From: Anaerorhabdus sp964386325
Lineage (GTDB): Bacteria > Bacillota_I > Bacilli_A > Erysipelotrichales > Erysipelotrichaceae
NCBI GenBank assembly: GCA_964386325.1
Contig: CAYLQY010000004.1
Location: 1 to 64,000 of the forward strand
Length of the DNA stretch: 64,000 nucleotides
Direction of reading: 5' to 3'
Under the pieces are notes generated by a model. That model saw only the letters and a program-made list of their open reading frames with translations. It did not search any database and was not told where the DNA came from. The position numbers and the translations under genes are program-made. Position 1 is the first letter of the stretch, and every line of letters starts with the position of its first letter. Below are positions 43,414-53,081 of this stretch, piece after piece.

Positions 43414-46413
43414 ATGGTAAATAGAATAATTAAGTTGCTTTTGAGTATATCGATGATTGCAGTTTCATTTACAATACTAGATACTCCAGTGTTTAATTTT
43501 GTTGAAAATGTACAAGGTGATCAATATGGACTGGCATGTTCAAATTATGAAGTAGATATTGCAAATCCTAATGGAACTTTTACTAGCAAAGGGTGCTATG
43601 GTGATTTTAAATCAGCACGTAGTGCAATGGAAGGTCTAGGTATGAATGCTGTTGTTCGTCATGGTTCAAGTAAAAGTCCAATGAAAATTATTGCGATGAA
43701 CGCAGATGCAGGGGTTGCAATTTCTTATCCGGCACGTAGCGCGGGTGCAACTATGGATGTCAAACAAGAAAGTGGCACTAAAGTTACATATGTTACGAAT
43801 CACCGTGAAATGCGTTATGGCGGTACATATAATTACAATGGTTCTGGTGATGGTGATATCTATGTAACGCTCACTGGTTTTCCAGGATTAACTCGTTTAA
43901 TTAATGTCGATTTAGTTCCTTTAGTTTTCATGGGAAATGATACAAGAGTTTTATTGGGTGGAAATGATACATCATCAAAAAATGAACAACCGTTTTGGAC
44001 TCATGTATATCAATCGCATTATGAAGTAACACAGAATGGTGCGAATAAAGAATTGACATATTACGCTTATAGTGGATGGGCTGATTCATCAACATATCCT
44101 GCTAAATATACAATGACAGTTGGACTTGCAGCTGATTGGATGAGTGTAGGAACAATATATTATAGTTCTGATGGATATAATTTCTATTTTGATGGACAAT
44201 ATAAAAATGAAGCTGGTACTTATTATAATTATTACCAATTTCTTCCAACAAGAACAAAGACGGAAATTCCTGCATCAGTATTTGATAACTTCTTGATTTC
44301 TGTAAAAGGTAGTAACACAAATAGCAAAATGAAGGATCAAGGACAAACATTCATTAATGCTCAAAATACATATGGTATGAATGCTTTGTTAATTTATGCG
44401 TTAGCATGCCTTGAATCAGCATACGGAACAAGTGACTTTGCATTAAACAGAAATAATTTATTTGGCTGGAATGCATTCGATAGTGACCCGGGTCAGGCTT
44501 CTTATTTTAGTTCGATTGAAGCTGCAATAAATGAACATATGGGAATAAACCTTAGAGGTTATACAAATATTAACGACTCACGTTTTTTTGGATCTCATGT
44601 AGGAAATAAGGGATCAGGTTTTAATGTTAAATATGCAGCTGACCCGTATTGGGGATATAAGATTGCCGCGATTGCATATAGTATTGACAAAGCATCGGGT
44701 TTCAAAGATTTGAATAAATATTCTGTGGGGGTTATCAATAAGTATGGTGTTAATGTACTTAAATCACCAAATGGTGCAACTTTGTTTAATTCCGCATATG
44801 GAGCTACATACCAAGAAAATTTTACAGTTGCATTATTAGGAAATGAATCAAATCATTATAAGATTCAATCCACTAATCCAGTCTCAGGTGGAAATATTGT
44901 AACTGGTGATACAAAGGGATTAGTAACTTATGATTGGAATCAAAGTGTAGGTTATATTCCTACTGGATATGTAACTCAAGTTGGTGGTGCATCTATTGTT
45001 CAACCTGGAACTTACCCAACTGGTAGTGTTGTAAACAGTGTTTCAAAAATTGAAATTAAAGATAATAAATTAGTGATAGAAGGTTTAAATTATCTACCTG
45101 GAATATATGTGACCGATGAAAATAAATTATCACAATCAATTGTTATAATGAACAGCTTTTTTGAATCGATGAATATACCTGCAACTACTAAGGTAACAGA
45201 TAATGATAAAGCTGGTTATTCTGTGACGATTGATTTGTCTACCTTAGCGAATGATAAGTATTTCTTTAAAATTAAAAGTGATTATTCAAAATTGACTTCA
45301 TATAATCAACTTGAATATATTGGTAAAGGCTTAACGGCTCCAACAAAAGTTAGTAGTGGTGGTAAGATTTATGATTTCCTAGTTAAAGATGATACATTAT
45401 ACCTAACTATTTCGAATGATTCTACACCAACGCCTACGCCAACTGTGACACCAACACCGTTACCAACGCCAATCCCAACAGCGAAACCTGTAGAAAAACA
45501 GTTAGTACAAGAAGTATATAAATTTGAGCAATTAGATGCTGAAAATATTGTAATAGAAGGTATTGCGTTTATTTCTGGTATAGCTACTGATAACGATGCT
45601 AATATTTCACATGAAATTTATATGATGAATATGGAAACAAAAGAAACCTATCCATTTGAAATACAAACAAGTTCTTTGGATTTACCAATTGATTTGAATG
45701 ATGGATTTACATATTCTAAAGTTAAGTATTCAGGCACTTTAAATATAAAAGATATTGGTAAGGGTGATTACGCTATTTATGTCAAAGTAAAGAACAAAGA
45801 TATTGAGAAAAAAGCAGAACTTTACAATTATTATGTAACAAATGTAATGACAGAAATTTCAAGTGATGTGCTAAAGAAAAAATTACTTGTGAATACAAAT
45901 TATGGATATCGTTATGAATATAGAGTAACAAATTCAAAGCTGGACTTATCAGTAATTAATAAGCCAAATAGAAACGTTCCAACTTTTGACTTTACTACAA
46001 TAAAATTAAGCGATGGAAAAATGTCTATAGATGCATTGGCCTGGATTAGTAGTGTGGATACAACTAAAGAAAATAATCCGCAGTATAAATTAATTTTTCA
46101 GAATGAAGAAACAGGCGATTACTTTGAAAAATCTGTTACAAACAAAGCGTGCACTATTGATTATACAAAAGAATTGAAATTGAAGTATGCTACCTCTAAT
46201 GCATGTTTTGATGGAGATACAGATATTTCTGATTTACCAAATGGTAAGTATATAATCTATCTAGATATGAGTGTTGGAAAATATAGAGATATCATTGAAA
46301 TTTATGATTATTATGCACAATCAAAGCAAAGTAATTCATATAATGGGAAAAACTATAGTCTTGATAAATCAAATGTACGAAGTCGAATTATGTTAAGTAT
46401 TACTGATAATTAA
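43414..46413 (+). CDS. Large secreted endo-beta-N-acetylglucosaminidase-type cell-wall hydrolase
   Basis: The 999-residue protein has a signal peptide (about 1-30), an uncharacterised region to about 290, and a glucosaminidase (GH73/LytD-type) domain to about 440. The probable catalytic Glu lies in YALACLESAYGTS, followed by NNLFGWNAFDSDP. A C-terminal part has three related beta-rich modules (starting near 545, 705 and 855), with a Thr-Pro repeat linker at about 672-695. The modules may bind the wall. The start at 43414 follows GGAGG. It probably remodels peptidoglycan. No sortase motif or choline-binding repeat is seen. Confidence 0.85.
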   Translation: MVNRIIKLLLSISMIAVSFTILDTPVFNFVENVQGDQYGLACSNYEVDIANPNGTFTSKGCYGDFKSARSAMEGLGMNAVVRHGSSKSPMKIIAMNADAGVAISYPARSAGATMDVKQESGTKVTYVTNHREMRYGGTYNYNGSGDGDIYVTLTGFPGLTRLINVDLVPLVFMGNDTRVLLGGNDTSSKNEQPFWTHVYQSHYEVTQNGANKELTYYAYSGWADSSTYPAKYTMTVGLAADWMSVGTIYYSSDGYNFYFDGQYKNEAGTYYNYYQFLPTRTKTEIPASVFDNFLISVKGSNTNSKMKDQGQTFINAQNTYGMNALLIYALACLESAYGTSDFALNRNNLFGWNAFDSDPGQASYFSSIEAAINEHMGINLRGYTNINDSRFFGSHVGNKGSGFNVKYAADPYWGYKIAAIAYSIDKASGFKDLNKYSVGVINKYGVNVLKSPNGATLFNSAYGATYQENFTVALLGNESNHYKIQSTNPVSGGNIVTGDTKGLVTYDWNQSVGYIPTGYVTQVGGASIVQPGTYPTGSVVNSVSKIEIKDNKLVIEGLNYLPGIYVTDENKLSQSIVIMNSFFESMNIPATTKVTDNDKAGYSVTIDLSTLANDKYFFKIKSDYSKLTSYNQLEYIGKGLTAPTKVSSGGKIYDFLVKDDTLYLTISNDSTPTPTPTVTPTPLPTPIPTAKPVEKQLVQEVYKFEQLDAENIVIEGIAFISGIATDNDANISHEIYMMNMETKETYPFEIQTSSLDLPIDLNDGFTYSKVKYSGTLNIKDIGKGDYAIYVKVKNKDIEKKAELYNYYVTNVMTEISSDVLKKKLLVNTNYGYRYEYRVTNSKLDLSVINKPNRNVPTFDFTTIKLSDGKMSIDALAWISSVDTTKENNPQYKLIFQNEETGDYFEKSVTNKACTIDYTKELKLKYATSNACFDGDTDISDLPNGKYIIYLDMSVGKYRDIIEIYDYYAQSKQSNSYNGKNYSLDKSNVRSRIMLSITDN

Positions 46414-46446
46414 TTCATGATTAATGCTGTATGTAATCAAACAAGA

Positions 46447-46477
46447 AAACCAAAGTATTAAGTTACTTTGGTTTTTA
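46447..46477 (+). terminator. Terminator after the glucosaminidase gene
   Basis: The stem AAACCAAAGTA/TACTTTGGTTT is followed by T residues. Confidence 0.85.
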
Positions 46478-46569
46478 TTATGTGGTTAGGATAAGTCTAT
46501 ATAAAGTAACAGTGAAAAAGATACATACAAAATTAAGAGCAAGAAGATATGACTAAAAATAATCAAAGT

Positions 46570-46700
46570 ATACAACAATCCATTTAATGGCGGCTAGAGT
46601 GTTGAGAATAATTGGAAGGCAAAAACCCCTGCATTAGAGGGTTGCAAGTATTAAGTCTTGTAGGTGTTGTGGAATGTTATTTGTCGAAGGGGTATATTAT
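46570..46700. other. GC-richer intergenic segment, no gene recognised
   Basis: The 336-nt gap 46414-46749 holds two convergent terminators. Between them is a segment richer in G+C than its surroundings, with no credible ORF. Inside it, 46628-46650 contains AACCC...GGGTT, which on the minus strand is followed by TTTTTG like a terminator. It could be a decayed gene remnant or an uncharacterised RNA. I cannot decide. Confidence 0.35.
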
Positions 46701-46708
46701 TATGTAGT

Positions 46709-46739
46709 AAAAAAGGTATCAACATATACTGATACCTTT
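46709..46739 (-). terminator. Terminator after the PASTA-protein gene
   Basis: On the minus strand AAAGGTATCA pairs with TGATACCTTT and is followed by a T run. Confidence 0.85.
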
Positions 46740-46749
46740 GGTAATTATA

Positions 46750-48462
46750 CTATTTTTTATTCAATATTTCGAAAGTAATTTCTTGATTTATTGGTACATC
46801 TTTTTGACCAGGAGACACAGAAACGTTAAGAACTGTTCCATCAGGCAAGCCATCATCTGGATTATCAATTTTCACAAATTTTAAATTTGTAAAAGATGTG
46901 AACAAAGTTGGTAAATACTCGACAGTTGCTTGATATGAACCTTGTCCAAGATACTGTTTAATATAGTTAGGGACATTTGCAACAGTAGGTTGTTCTGGAG
47001 TAGGCGTTGGAGTAGGAGTAGGTGTTGGTGTTGGATCTACAATATTACCTTTAGACAATGTTAATTCAACTGTACCACCTTTATTAATTTTTCCGGACTT
47101 TGGATTTTGATCAATAACAGTGCCTTTTTCAGCTTTATCATCAGCGGATTTTACTACTTTGTAGAAAATATCGCCGATTGTGCAAGTGTCTTTATCACCA
47201 CATGGATTTTTCTCGCCAATCTTATTAACAACATCCACTTGAGGAATTGGAGTAGGCGTAGGAGTTGGTTTAGGAGTAGGCGTTGCAGTAGGAACAGGAG
47301 TTGGTTTTGCTTTTGCGACTTCAATTGTTACTGTTGTTCCAGTATTGACAGTGGTTGAAGCAGTTACAGTTTTAGTATTAATAATTTGTTTAAGAATAGT
47401 GCCAGGATTTTTATCACTTTGAACTTCAATTATAGTTACTTTAATATCAGCACCTTTTTTATTGAGGGCATCTTTGTGAGCAATAAAGCTATCTTTTGAT
47501 TTGTTAGTATAATTTTCTACTATAGGTTTTCCAATAGAATACTTAACATTCATTGTAGAACCAGCTTTGATAATACCAGAATTTGGCGTGTTAGACATAA
47601 TAATACCGTTTGCTACGTCATTGTCATATTCTTCTTCGTATGAAATTTTAATGCCATTTTCTTTTGCCCATGTATCAACATCTTTTTTTGTTTTTCCATT
47701 AAATTTAATTGCGGTTGTACCTTTACCAGTTGAAATAGTAATAGTTACTTTTCCGCCAGTTTTTGTTACTTCACCAGCTTTTGGATTTTGTGAAATGACT
47801 TTATCCTTAGCTATTTTATCACTAGCCTCAGTTTTGAAAGTAATACTCATGTTGTTTGTTTTACCCCATGCTTGAATATTGGCTTTTGTATAATCTGCAA
47901 AGTCAGGCATAGTAATTTCAACACCAACTGATTCAGTTCCAACAGATATTGAAACTAGAATCATGTCATTACGATGAGCTTCATTAGAAGTTAAATTACT
48001 CTTTATAAAATAATCTTTTTTAACTTTTTGATCAGGAATATATTCATAGGTAACATCAGTAAATTTATTATCTGTGAACCATTGATGTATTTCCTCATAC
48101 TTCATATCTTTGAAATCAGGAATTGTTACAACTAATGTTGGATCATAACCATTTGATAAGACGATGTTTAGGACTTCATCTTTTTTAAGTTTTTCACCAG
48201 CTAGGATACTTTGAGAAAGAACCATATCTTTTTCAGTGGTTTCATTATACTCATAAGTAAATGTAACATCTTCAACTGTTAAATCGTTTTCTAAAATCCA
48301 GGCATCTACATCAACCTTCGTTTTGTTGGAAAAATCAGGGATTTCTATCTTCTTGGCAGGGAATAAAAATACGATAGCTACGATGGCAGCTGTAAGTAAT
48401 ATCAGTGTTCCTGCAGTAATCATTAATGCTATTGTTTTCTTGTCTTTGAAGTTAATATTCAT
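46750..48462 (-). CDS. Membrane-anchored multi-PASTA protein without kinase domain
   Basis: The 570-residue protein has one membrane segment (about 14-36) and then an entirely extracellular part. Five to seven PASTA or PASTA-like repeats (IPDF...VxSQ...G..L..G..V.I.V.x.G) are visible, the best at about 37-105, 110-180 and 180-250. Two Thr-Pro repeat linkers separate the last modules. A pair of cysteines sits in NPCGDKDTCTIGD. PASTA domains bind peptidoglycan, but they usually sit on a Ser/Thr kinase or a penicillin-binding protein. Here the cytoplasmic part is only about 13 residues. The start at 48462 follows GAGGTGG. -10 TATAAT on the minus strand at 48485-48480. Confidence 0.85.
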   Translation of the reverse strand: MNINFKDKKTIALMITAGTLILLTAAIVAIVFLFPAKKIEIPDFSNKTKVDVDAWILENDLTVEDVTFTYEYNETTEKDMVLSQSILAGEKLKKDEVLNIVLSNGYDPTLVVTIPDFKDMKYEEIHQWFTDNKFTDVTYEYIPDQKVKKDYFIKSNLTSNEAHRNDMILVSISVGTESVGVEITMPDFADYTKANIQAWGKTNNMSITFKTEASDKIAKDKVISQNPKAGEVTKTGGKVTITISTGKGTTAIKFNGKTKKDVDTWAKENGIKISYEEEYDNDVANGIIMSNTPNSGIIKAGSTMNVKYSIGKPIVENYTNKSKDSFIAHKDALNKKGADIKVTIIEVQSDKNPGTILKQIINTKTVTASTTVNTGTTVTIEVAKAKPTPVPTATPTPKPTPTPTPIPQVDVVNKIGEKNPCGDKDTCTIGDIFYKVVKSADDKAEKGTVIDQNPKSGKINKGGTVELTLSKGNIVDPTPTPTPTPTPTPEQPTVANVPNYIKQYLGQGSYQATVEYLPTLFTSFTNLKFVKIDNPDDGLPDGTVLNVSVSPGQKDVPINQEITFEILNKK

Positions 48463-48559
48463 AGTTCCACCTCGTCTCAATTATATCATAGTTGAACTTT
48501 TTTAAAACCATAAGATGTCTTAATATGGTATGATAGTAAAGTTGAAAAGGAGTAAAAAT

Positions 48560-50686
48560 ATGGAACATTTAATACAACCTATTGCTGAAGAACTGAAGAT
48601 AGGCGTTGAACAAATAAAGAATACGTTAAAACTTCTAGAAGAAGGAAGTACTGTACCTTTTATTGCACGTTATCGTAAGGAAATGACGAAGGGTTTGGAT
48701 GAAGAACAAATCCTATATATTCAAACTCAATATGATTACCAAGTAAATTTAGAAAAAAGAAAAGACGATGTACTTCGTTTAATCGAGACACAAGGAAAAC
48801 TTACCGAAGAAATTAAAAAAGAGGTTTTGGAATGTACAAAACTATCGCAAGTTGATGATATTTATCGTCCATATCAACAAAAAAGAAAGACACGTGCTAC
48901 AGATGCAATTGCTAAGGGTTTAGAACCACTTGCAGACTGGATTATGAAATGTCCAAGACTGGGTAATATCGAAGAAGAAGCACAAAAATACCTTGGTGAT
49001 AAAGTAGTAAGCATTGAAGAAGCATTACAAGGGGCCAAAGATATAGTTGCTGAACGTGTAAGTGATAATGCTAAATTACGTTGGAAAGTTCAAGATTCAA
49101 TTCTACGTTATGGAAAGATTATTACAAAAGAAAAGAAAAAACATGGCGATGAAAATAAAGTATATAAAATGTACTATGATTTTACCGATCGCGTAGGGTA
49201 TATTGCCAGTCATCGTATTATGGCGATAGATCGTGCGGAAAAAGAAAAGGTAATCACAGTATCGTTAGATTATGATCAAGGTTATTTAACAAAGTATGCG
49301 ATTCGTGGAATTACTCGTGATAAGGAAACAATTTGCCAATCATTAATTGAAGAGGCAGCGACAGATGGATGCAAACGTTTATTGTTTCCAAGTGTTGAAC
49401 GTGAAATAAGAAATGAATTGAGTACAAAGGCACAAAATCAATCTATTGAAATATTCTCAATGAATGTAGAGAAATTATTGATGCAACCACCACTTGTTGG
49501 AAAAATGGTTTTAGGGTTTGACCCAGCTTTTCGAACAGGTTGTAAACTTGCAGTACTCGATAATACCGGTAAATTACTAAAAATAGCAGTTATTTATCCA
49601 CATGCTCCTGTGAACAAGAAGGAAGAAGCTGAAAAGACATTATTAGCATTGTTTAAGGAATTTCCAATTGAGATTGTAGCGATTGGTAATGGGACAGCAT
49701 CACGTGAATCTGAAAGTTTTGTAGCGGATGTAATAAGTAAGAATAAACTAAATGTACAATATACATTAGTAAGTGAAGCAGGTGCATCTGTATATAGTGC
49801 TAGTGAATTGGCACGAGCAGAATTCCCTGATTTGCATGTTGAACAACGTTCTGCCGTATCAATTGGTAGACGGATTTTAGACCCGCTCTCAGAGTTAATT
49901 AAAATTGATCCTAAAAGTATTGGGGTTGGTCAATATCAACATGATTTGCCTCAAAAACAGCTAACAGAGCATTTGGATTTCGCAATTTTGAAATCTGTAA
50001 ACCGTGTAGGTGTGGATATCAATACAGCGAGTCAAGAATTATTAATGCATATCTCAGGATTAAATAAATCAAGTGCGAAAGCAATTGTTGAGTATCGTAA
50101 TAATCATGGACGATTTGCTTCTCGTGAAGAAATAAAAGAAGTTAAGAAGATGGGTGATAAAACATTCCAACAATGTGCAGGATTTCTACGTGTACATGGT
50201 GGTGAAAATCAATTTGATCAAACTGGAATACATCCTGAAAGTTATTCTGTTGCACAAAATGTTATGAGAAAGTACAATATAAGTGGGTTAGGCCAAGCTG
50301 AAAATTTAGCAATTGATTATGAAATCACAGCGAAAGAATTAGGTGTTGATGAATATACTCTAAAAGATATTATGGATGCAATTCAATCACCATTAAGAGA
50401 TTATCGTGAACGTTACGATGGACCATTACTACGTAAGGATGTCTTAGAACTTGAAGACTTACATGTTGGTGATGAACTTGAAGGTGTAGTAAGAAATGTA
50501 GTAGACTTTGGAGCATTTGTAGACATCGGATTACATGAAGATGGATTAATTCACATTTCAAAAATGAGTAAAGATAGAATTAGTCATCCTAGTGAATTGC
50601 TTTCGGTTGGTGACATTGTCAAGGTATGGGTTAGTGCTATTGATAATGAAAGACAAAAAGTACAGCTAAGTTTAATCGAACTTTAA
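48560..50686 (+). CDS. tex: Tex-family S1 RNA-binding transcription accessory protein
   Basis: The 708-residue Tex homologue has the N-terminal helical region (LKLLEEGSTVPFIARYRKEMTKGLDE), a YqgF/RuvC-like domain (LGFDPAFRTGCKLAVLD), helix-hairpin-helix motifs (VDINTASQELLMHISGLNKS) and a C-terminal S1 domain (GVVRNVVDFGAFVDIGLHEDGLIHIS). It contributes to transcription and RNA handling. The start at 48560 follows AAAGGAG. An extended -10 TGG-TATGAT lies at 48526-48534. Confidence 0.94.
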   Translation: MEHLIQPIAEELKIGVEQIKNTLKLLEEGSTVPFIARYRKEMTKGLDEEQILYIQTQYDYQVNLEKRKDDVLRLIETQGKLTEEIKKEVLECTKLSQVDDIYRPYQQKRKTRATDAIAKGLEPLADWIMKCPRLGNIEEEAQKYLGDKVVSIEEALQGAKDIVAERVSDNAKLRWKVQDSILRYGKIITKEKKKHGDENKVYKMYYDFTDRVGYIASHRIMAIDRAEKEKVITVSLDYDQGYLTKYAIRGITRDKETICQSLIEEAATDGCKRLLFPSVEREIRNELSTKAQNQSIEIFSMNVEKLLMQPPLVGKMVLGFDPAFRTGCKLAVLDNTGKLLKIAVIYPHAPVNKKEEAEKTLLALFKEFPIEIVAIGNGTASRESESFVADVISKNKLNVQYTLVSEAGASVYSASELARAEFPDLHVEQRSAVSIGRRILDPLSELIKIDPKSIGVGQYQHDLPQKQLTEHLDFAILKSVNRVGVDINTASQELLMHISGLNKSSAKAIVEYRNNHGRFASREEIKEVKKMGDKTFQQCAGFLRVHGGENQFDQTGIHPESYSVAQNVMRKYNISGLGQAENLAIDYEITAKELGVDEYTLKDIMDAIQSPLRDYRERYDGPLLRKDVLELEDLHVGDELEGVVRNVVDFGAFVDIGLHEDGLIHISKMSKDRISHPSELLSVGDIVKVWVSAIDNERQKVQLSLIEL

Positions 50687-50705
50687 ACAAAGAGAGGGGA
50701 TCATT

Positions 50706-51167
50706 ATGAATAAAAAATATGAACCACATAAGTCTTCAATTTTAGGACTTGATGCAAACGTTGCGAGTCTACTTATTTACCTTATACCATTTCTAATCGG
50801 TGTATTCTCTTATGGAGGAATTTGGGGAAACTTTACATGGATAGTTCCACTACTTGCATTAATTTTTGAAAAGGATAGCAAACTTGTTAAATTCCATGGC
50901 TGGCAAGCATTATTAATGACATTATTCTATGGAGCTATTGGTGTGGTAACAACAGTAGTTGGAGTTTCAACTTCATTTGCAGGTATATTTACAGGTAGTG
51001 CAGGAGCAATTGTTTCTGGTGCTGCAATTGTAATTATTGTTGGAATTATTTCTATTATTTTCGCAGTATTAGAAATTATTGCTGCAATTAAAGCTTATGG
51101 TTGGGTTTCTTATCGTCTTCCTATTATTGGAAAATGGGCAAGTAATCTTAGTCACGAAAACGAATAA
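50706..51167 (+). CDS. Tic20/DUF4870-like small membrane protein
   Basis: This 153-residue protein has three to four hydrophobic segments. It carries the DUF4870/Tic20-like pattern: an LDxNxASLLIYLIPFLIG start, then LIFEKDSKLVKFHGWQALLM. Function is unknown for the bacterial family. It lies 19 nt after tex (RBS AGAGAGGGG), so probably in the same transcript, and ends at a terminator. Confidence 0.7.
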   Translation: MNKKYEPHKSSILGLDANVASLLIYLIPFLIGVFSYGGIWGNFTWIVPLLALIFEKDSKLVKFHGWQALLMTLFYGAIGVVTTVVGVSTSFAGIFTGSAGAIVSGAAIVIIVGIISIIFAVLEIIAAIKAYGWVSYRLPIIGKWASNLSHENE

Positions 51168-51174
51168 AAAAAGA

Positions 51175-51209
51175 AGTTCTATCTGTTTTTTTACAGGTAG
51201 AACTTTTTC
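51175..51209 (+). terminator. Terminator after the tex unit
   Basis: The stem AGTTCTATCTGT/ACAGGTAGAACT (one G-T pair) is followed by T5. Confidence 0.85.
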
Positions 51210-51218
51210 TATGTCATG

Positions 51219-51249
51219 AAAAAGGAATAAATTAAATTATTCCTTTTTT
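51219..51249 (-). terminator. Terminator after the minus-strand membrane protein
   Basis: The perfect stem AAAAAGGAATAA/TTATTCCTTTTT, read on the minus strand, ends in T residues. Confidence 0.8.
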
Positions 51250-51250
51250 G

Positions 51251-51787
51251 TTATTTATTAAGTTTACGCATTTTCGAGAAGGCAACAATATGAAGAGCAG
51301 CGAATCCAACAGCGGCACAAGCTAATGCAAGATTCATAATCATCATAACATTGTTTAACTTCATCTCAATACCATTTAAAACCAGCAATATTGCGAATAC
51401 TACATATAATACAGCTGATAAAAGAACTTTATTTGTTTGACCAGAGTTTACGATTTGATCAATAAATGTAACATTCTTATAAGGTTTGAAGTTTGTAATT
51501 TGGACCAATGAAGGTAAGAATTTTTTACGATAGCGGAATTCTAGAAAAGCAGCTAGTATGATACCAGCACCAATACAAACGATTGGTTCAGCAAGGAAGT
51601 TCATGGCCAAGATAACACCAATTATTACAAATAGAAATCTATTCTTATAAGTATTAAATGATTTTTCATCCTTGTCTTGAATTAAGTATCCCACTCCAGT
51701 GTTTTTATTATAGAGTATGTTTCTACCTTTTTCATCTTGATAAATGTTTCTTCCAGAAATGCTTATTTTTTTATTCTTTGTAGTCAT
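51251..51787 (-). CDS. Four-helix membrane protein of unknown function
   Basis: I do not recognise a family. The 178-residue protein has about 45 hydrophilic residues (ISGRNIYQDEKGRNILYNK), two close membrane segments (about 48-85), a basic loop, and two more (about 117-170). The start at 51787 follows GGAGG; the longer reading to 51814 has no RBS. It lies 54 nt downstream of nagA on the same strand, so cotranscription with nagA is possible. Confidence 0.65.
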   Translation of the reverse strand: MTTKNKKISISGRNIYQDEKGRNILYNKNTGVGYLIQDKDEKSFNTYKNRFLFVIIGVILAMNFLAEPIVCIGAGIILAAFLEFRYRKKFLPSLVQITNFKPYKNVTFIDQIVNSGQTNKVLLSAVLYVVFAILLVLNGIEMKLNNVMMIMNLALACAAVGFAALHIVAFSKMRKLNK

Positions 51788-51841
51788 TACAAGTCCTCCG
51801 TACTTTACTATCATACTTTAAAAAGTAAGAATTGAAAAGGG

Positions 51842-52981
51842 TTAGATGCTTGCTTTTCCACGACAATATGTTTGTTCTACATCATAGTTATCTTTAAGGA
51901 CAACAATGTCAGCATCATAACCTGCACAAATCTTTGCTTTATGGTCATCGATTTTTAATAAACGAGCAGGATTTAGTGTGCAAGCATTAAGGGCTGCATC
52001 AAATGGTACTTGTGCATCTTCTACTAAAATTCGTAGTCCTTGGTTTAAACGTAATGTACTACCAGCAAGTCCTTTTGTAGCAGTTAAGTGAGCACTTCCA
52101 TCAGGGTAGATTTCAATTTCATTTCCACCAAAGATAAACTTGCTTCCAACTGGAGATCCTTTAGCCATTAAAGCATCAGATACCATGATTGTATAATCGC
52201 GTCCTTTAGTTTGGAATAAAATATTTAAGGCAGCTGGAGTAGAGTGATTACCATCACAAATAACTTCTCCAAATACATCTCTAAATCTAAATGCAGCACC
52301 TACTAAACCATTATTACGGTGGTTGAATGGTGTCATACCATTATAAATGTGAGTCATTGATTTTGCTCCGTTAGCAACAGCCATAAGTGCTTGATCATAA
52401 GTAGCAGCACTATGTCCAATTGTTACTGCAACACCATTGTCAGAACAATAACGAGTTAATTCGAAGTTTTCATCAGTTTCAGTTGCAAGAGTAATTAATT
52501 TAATTAAACCATTTGCAGCTTTTTGATATTGTTTGAATTGTTCAACTGTTCCTGGGACAATGTATTGTTCTGGTTGAGCTCCTTTGTAAGTCATATCTAA
52601 ATATGGACCTTCAAAGTGAATACCTAAAATTTCTGCTCCTTCATAACCTTCGCTATGTACTTTAGCTACATTAGCTACAGCATCAGTTAATATTTCATTA
52701 CTTTGAGTAATTGTAGTTGGACAAAGACCTGTAACACCTTCAGAAGGAATATTTTTAAGCCAGTTTCTTAAGCCTTCTTCTTCAGCATCATTTGTATCGA
52801 ATCCATAAGCACCATGGCAATGGATATCAATAAAACCTGGAACTATGCGGTCAGTACCATAATCCTTATCAACGTTTTTTTCTCCATAAGGATATACGGC
52901 TTTAATTTTTTTATCTTCAATTTCAATTTGAGCTGGGATAAATTGGCCTGAAACCCATACTCTTTTACTTTGTAGTATCAT
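51842..52981 (-). CDS. nagA: N-acetylglucosamine-6-phosphate deacetylase
   Basis: This amidohydrolase removes the acetyl group from GlcNAc-6-P. AgaA-type homologues act on GalNAc-6-P. The 379-residue protein has the HxH metal pair (DIHCHGAYGFDTND), HFEGPYLD, and GHSAATYDQALMA. The start follows GGGAGG. It is divergent from agaS, so the hexosamine 6-phosphate made by the nearby PTS is probably its substrate. Whether GlcNAc or GalNAc is preferred cannot be read from the sequence. Confidence 0.93.
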   Translation of the reverse strand: MILQSKRVWVSGQFIPAQIEIEDKKIKAVYPYGEKNVDKDYGTDRIVPGFIDIHCHGAYGFDTNDAEEEGLRNWLKNIPSEGVTGLCPTTITQSNEILTDAVANVAKVHSEGYEGAEILGIHFEGPYLDMTYKGAQPEQYIVPGTVEQFKQYQKAANGLIKLITLATETDENFELTRYCSDNGVAVTIGHSAATYDQALMAVANGAKSMTHIYNGMTPFNHRNNGLVGAAFRFRDVFGEVICDGNHSTPAALNILFQTKGRDYTIMVSDALMAKGSPVGSKFIFGGNEIEIYPDGSAHLTATKGLAGSTLRLNQGLRILVEDAQVPFDAALNACTLNPARLLKIDDHKAKICAGYDADIVVLKDNYDVEQTYCRGKASI

Positions 52982-53007
52982 GATTGATCCTCCCTTGTAT
53001 ATGTATA

Positions 53008-53036
53008 ATTATATTTTAGACTATTAAGAAAGTCTA
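53008..53036 (-). promoter_or_regulatory. Promoter for nagA
   Basis: Minus strand: TAGACT (53036-53031), a 17-nt spacer and TATAAT (53013-53008). The -35 is one arm of the inverted repeat at 53017-53036. Confidence 0.55.
53017..53036. promoter_or_regulatory. Candidate operator between nagA and agaS
   Basis: Perfect 6-bp inverted repeat TAGACT-N8-AGTCTA spanning the nagA -35 and spacer. The centre is suited to a dimeric repressor or activator. No match to a named operator is claimed. Confidence 0.4.
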
Positions 53037-53081
53037 TGTTTATACTTTTTAACAATGAAATTATATGTTTTAACTAAATTA

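Noticed and set aside
45425..45490. Tandem ACGCC/CCAACR-like DNA repeats
   Set aside because: They encode the Thr-Pro linker of the glucosaminidase in frame and vary at third positions, so they are not a DNA satellite or CRISPR.
46980..47035. Short direct repeats on the minus gene
   Set aside because: They encode a Thr-Pro linker in the PASTA protein, not a regulatory array.
47107..47875. Plus-strand ORFs opposite the PASTA gene
   Set aside because: They lack RBSs and their composition reflects the antisense of repeated PASTA and Thr-Pro codons.
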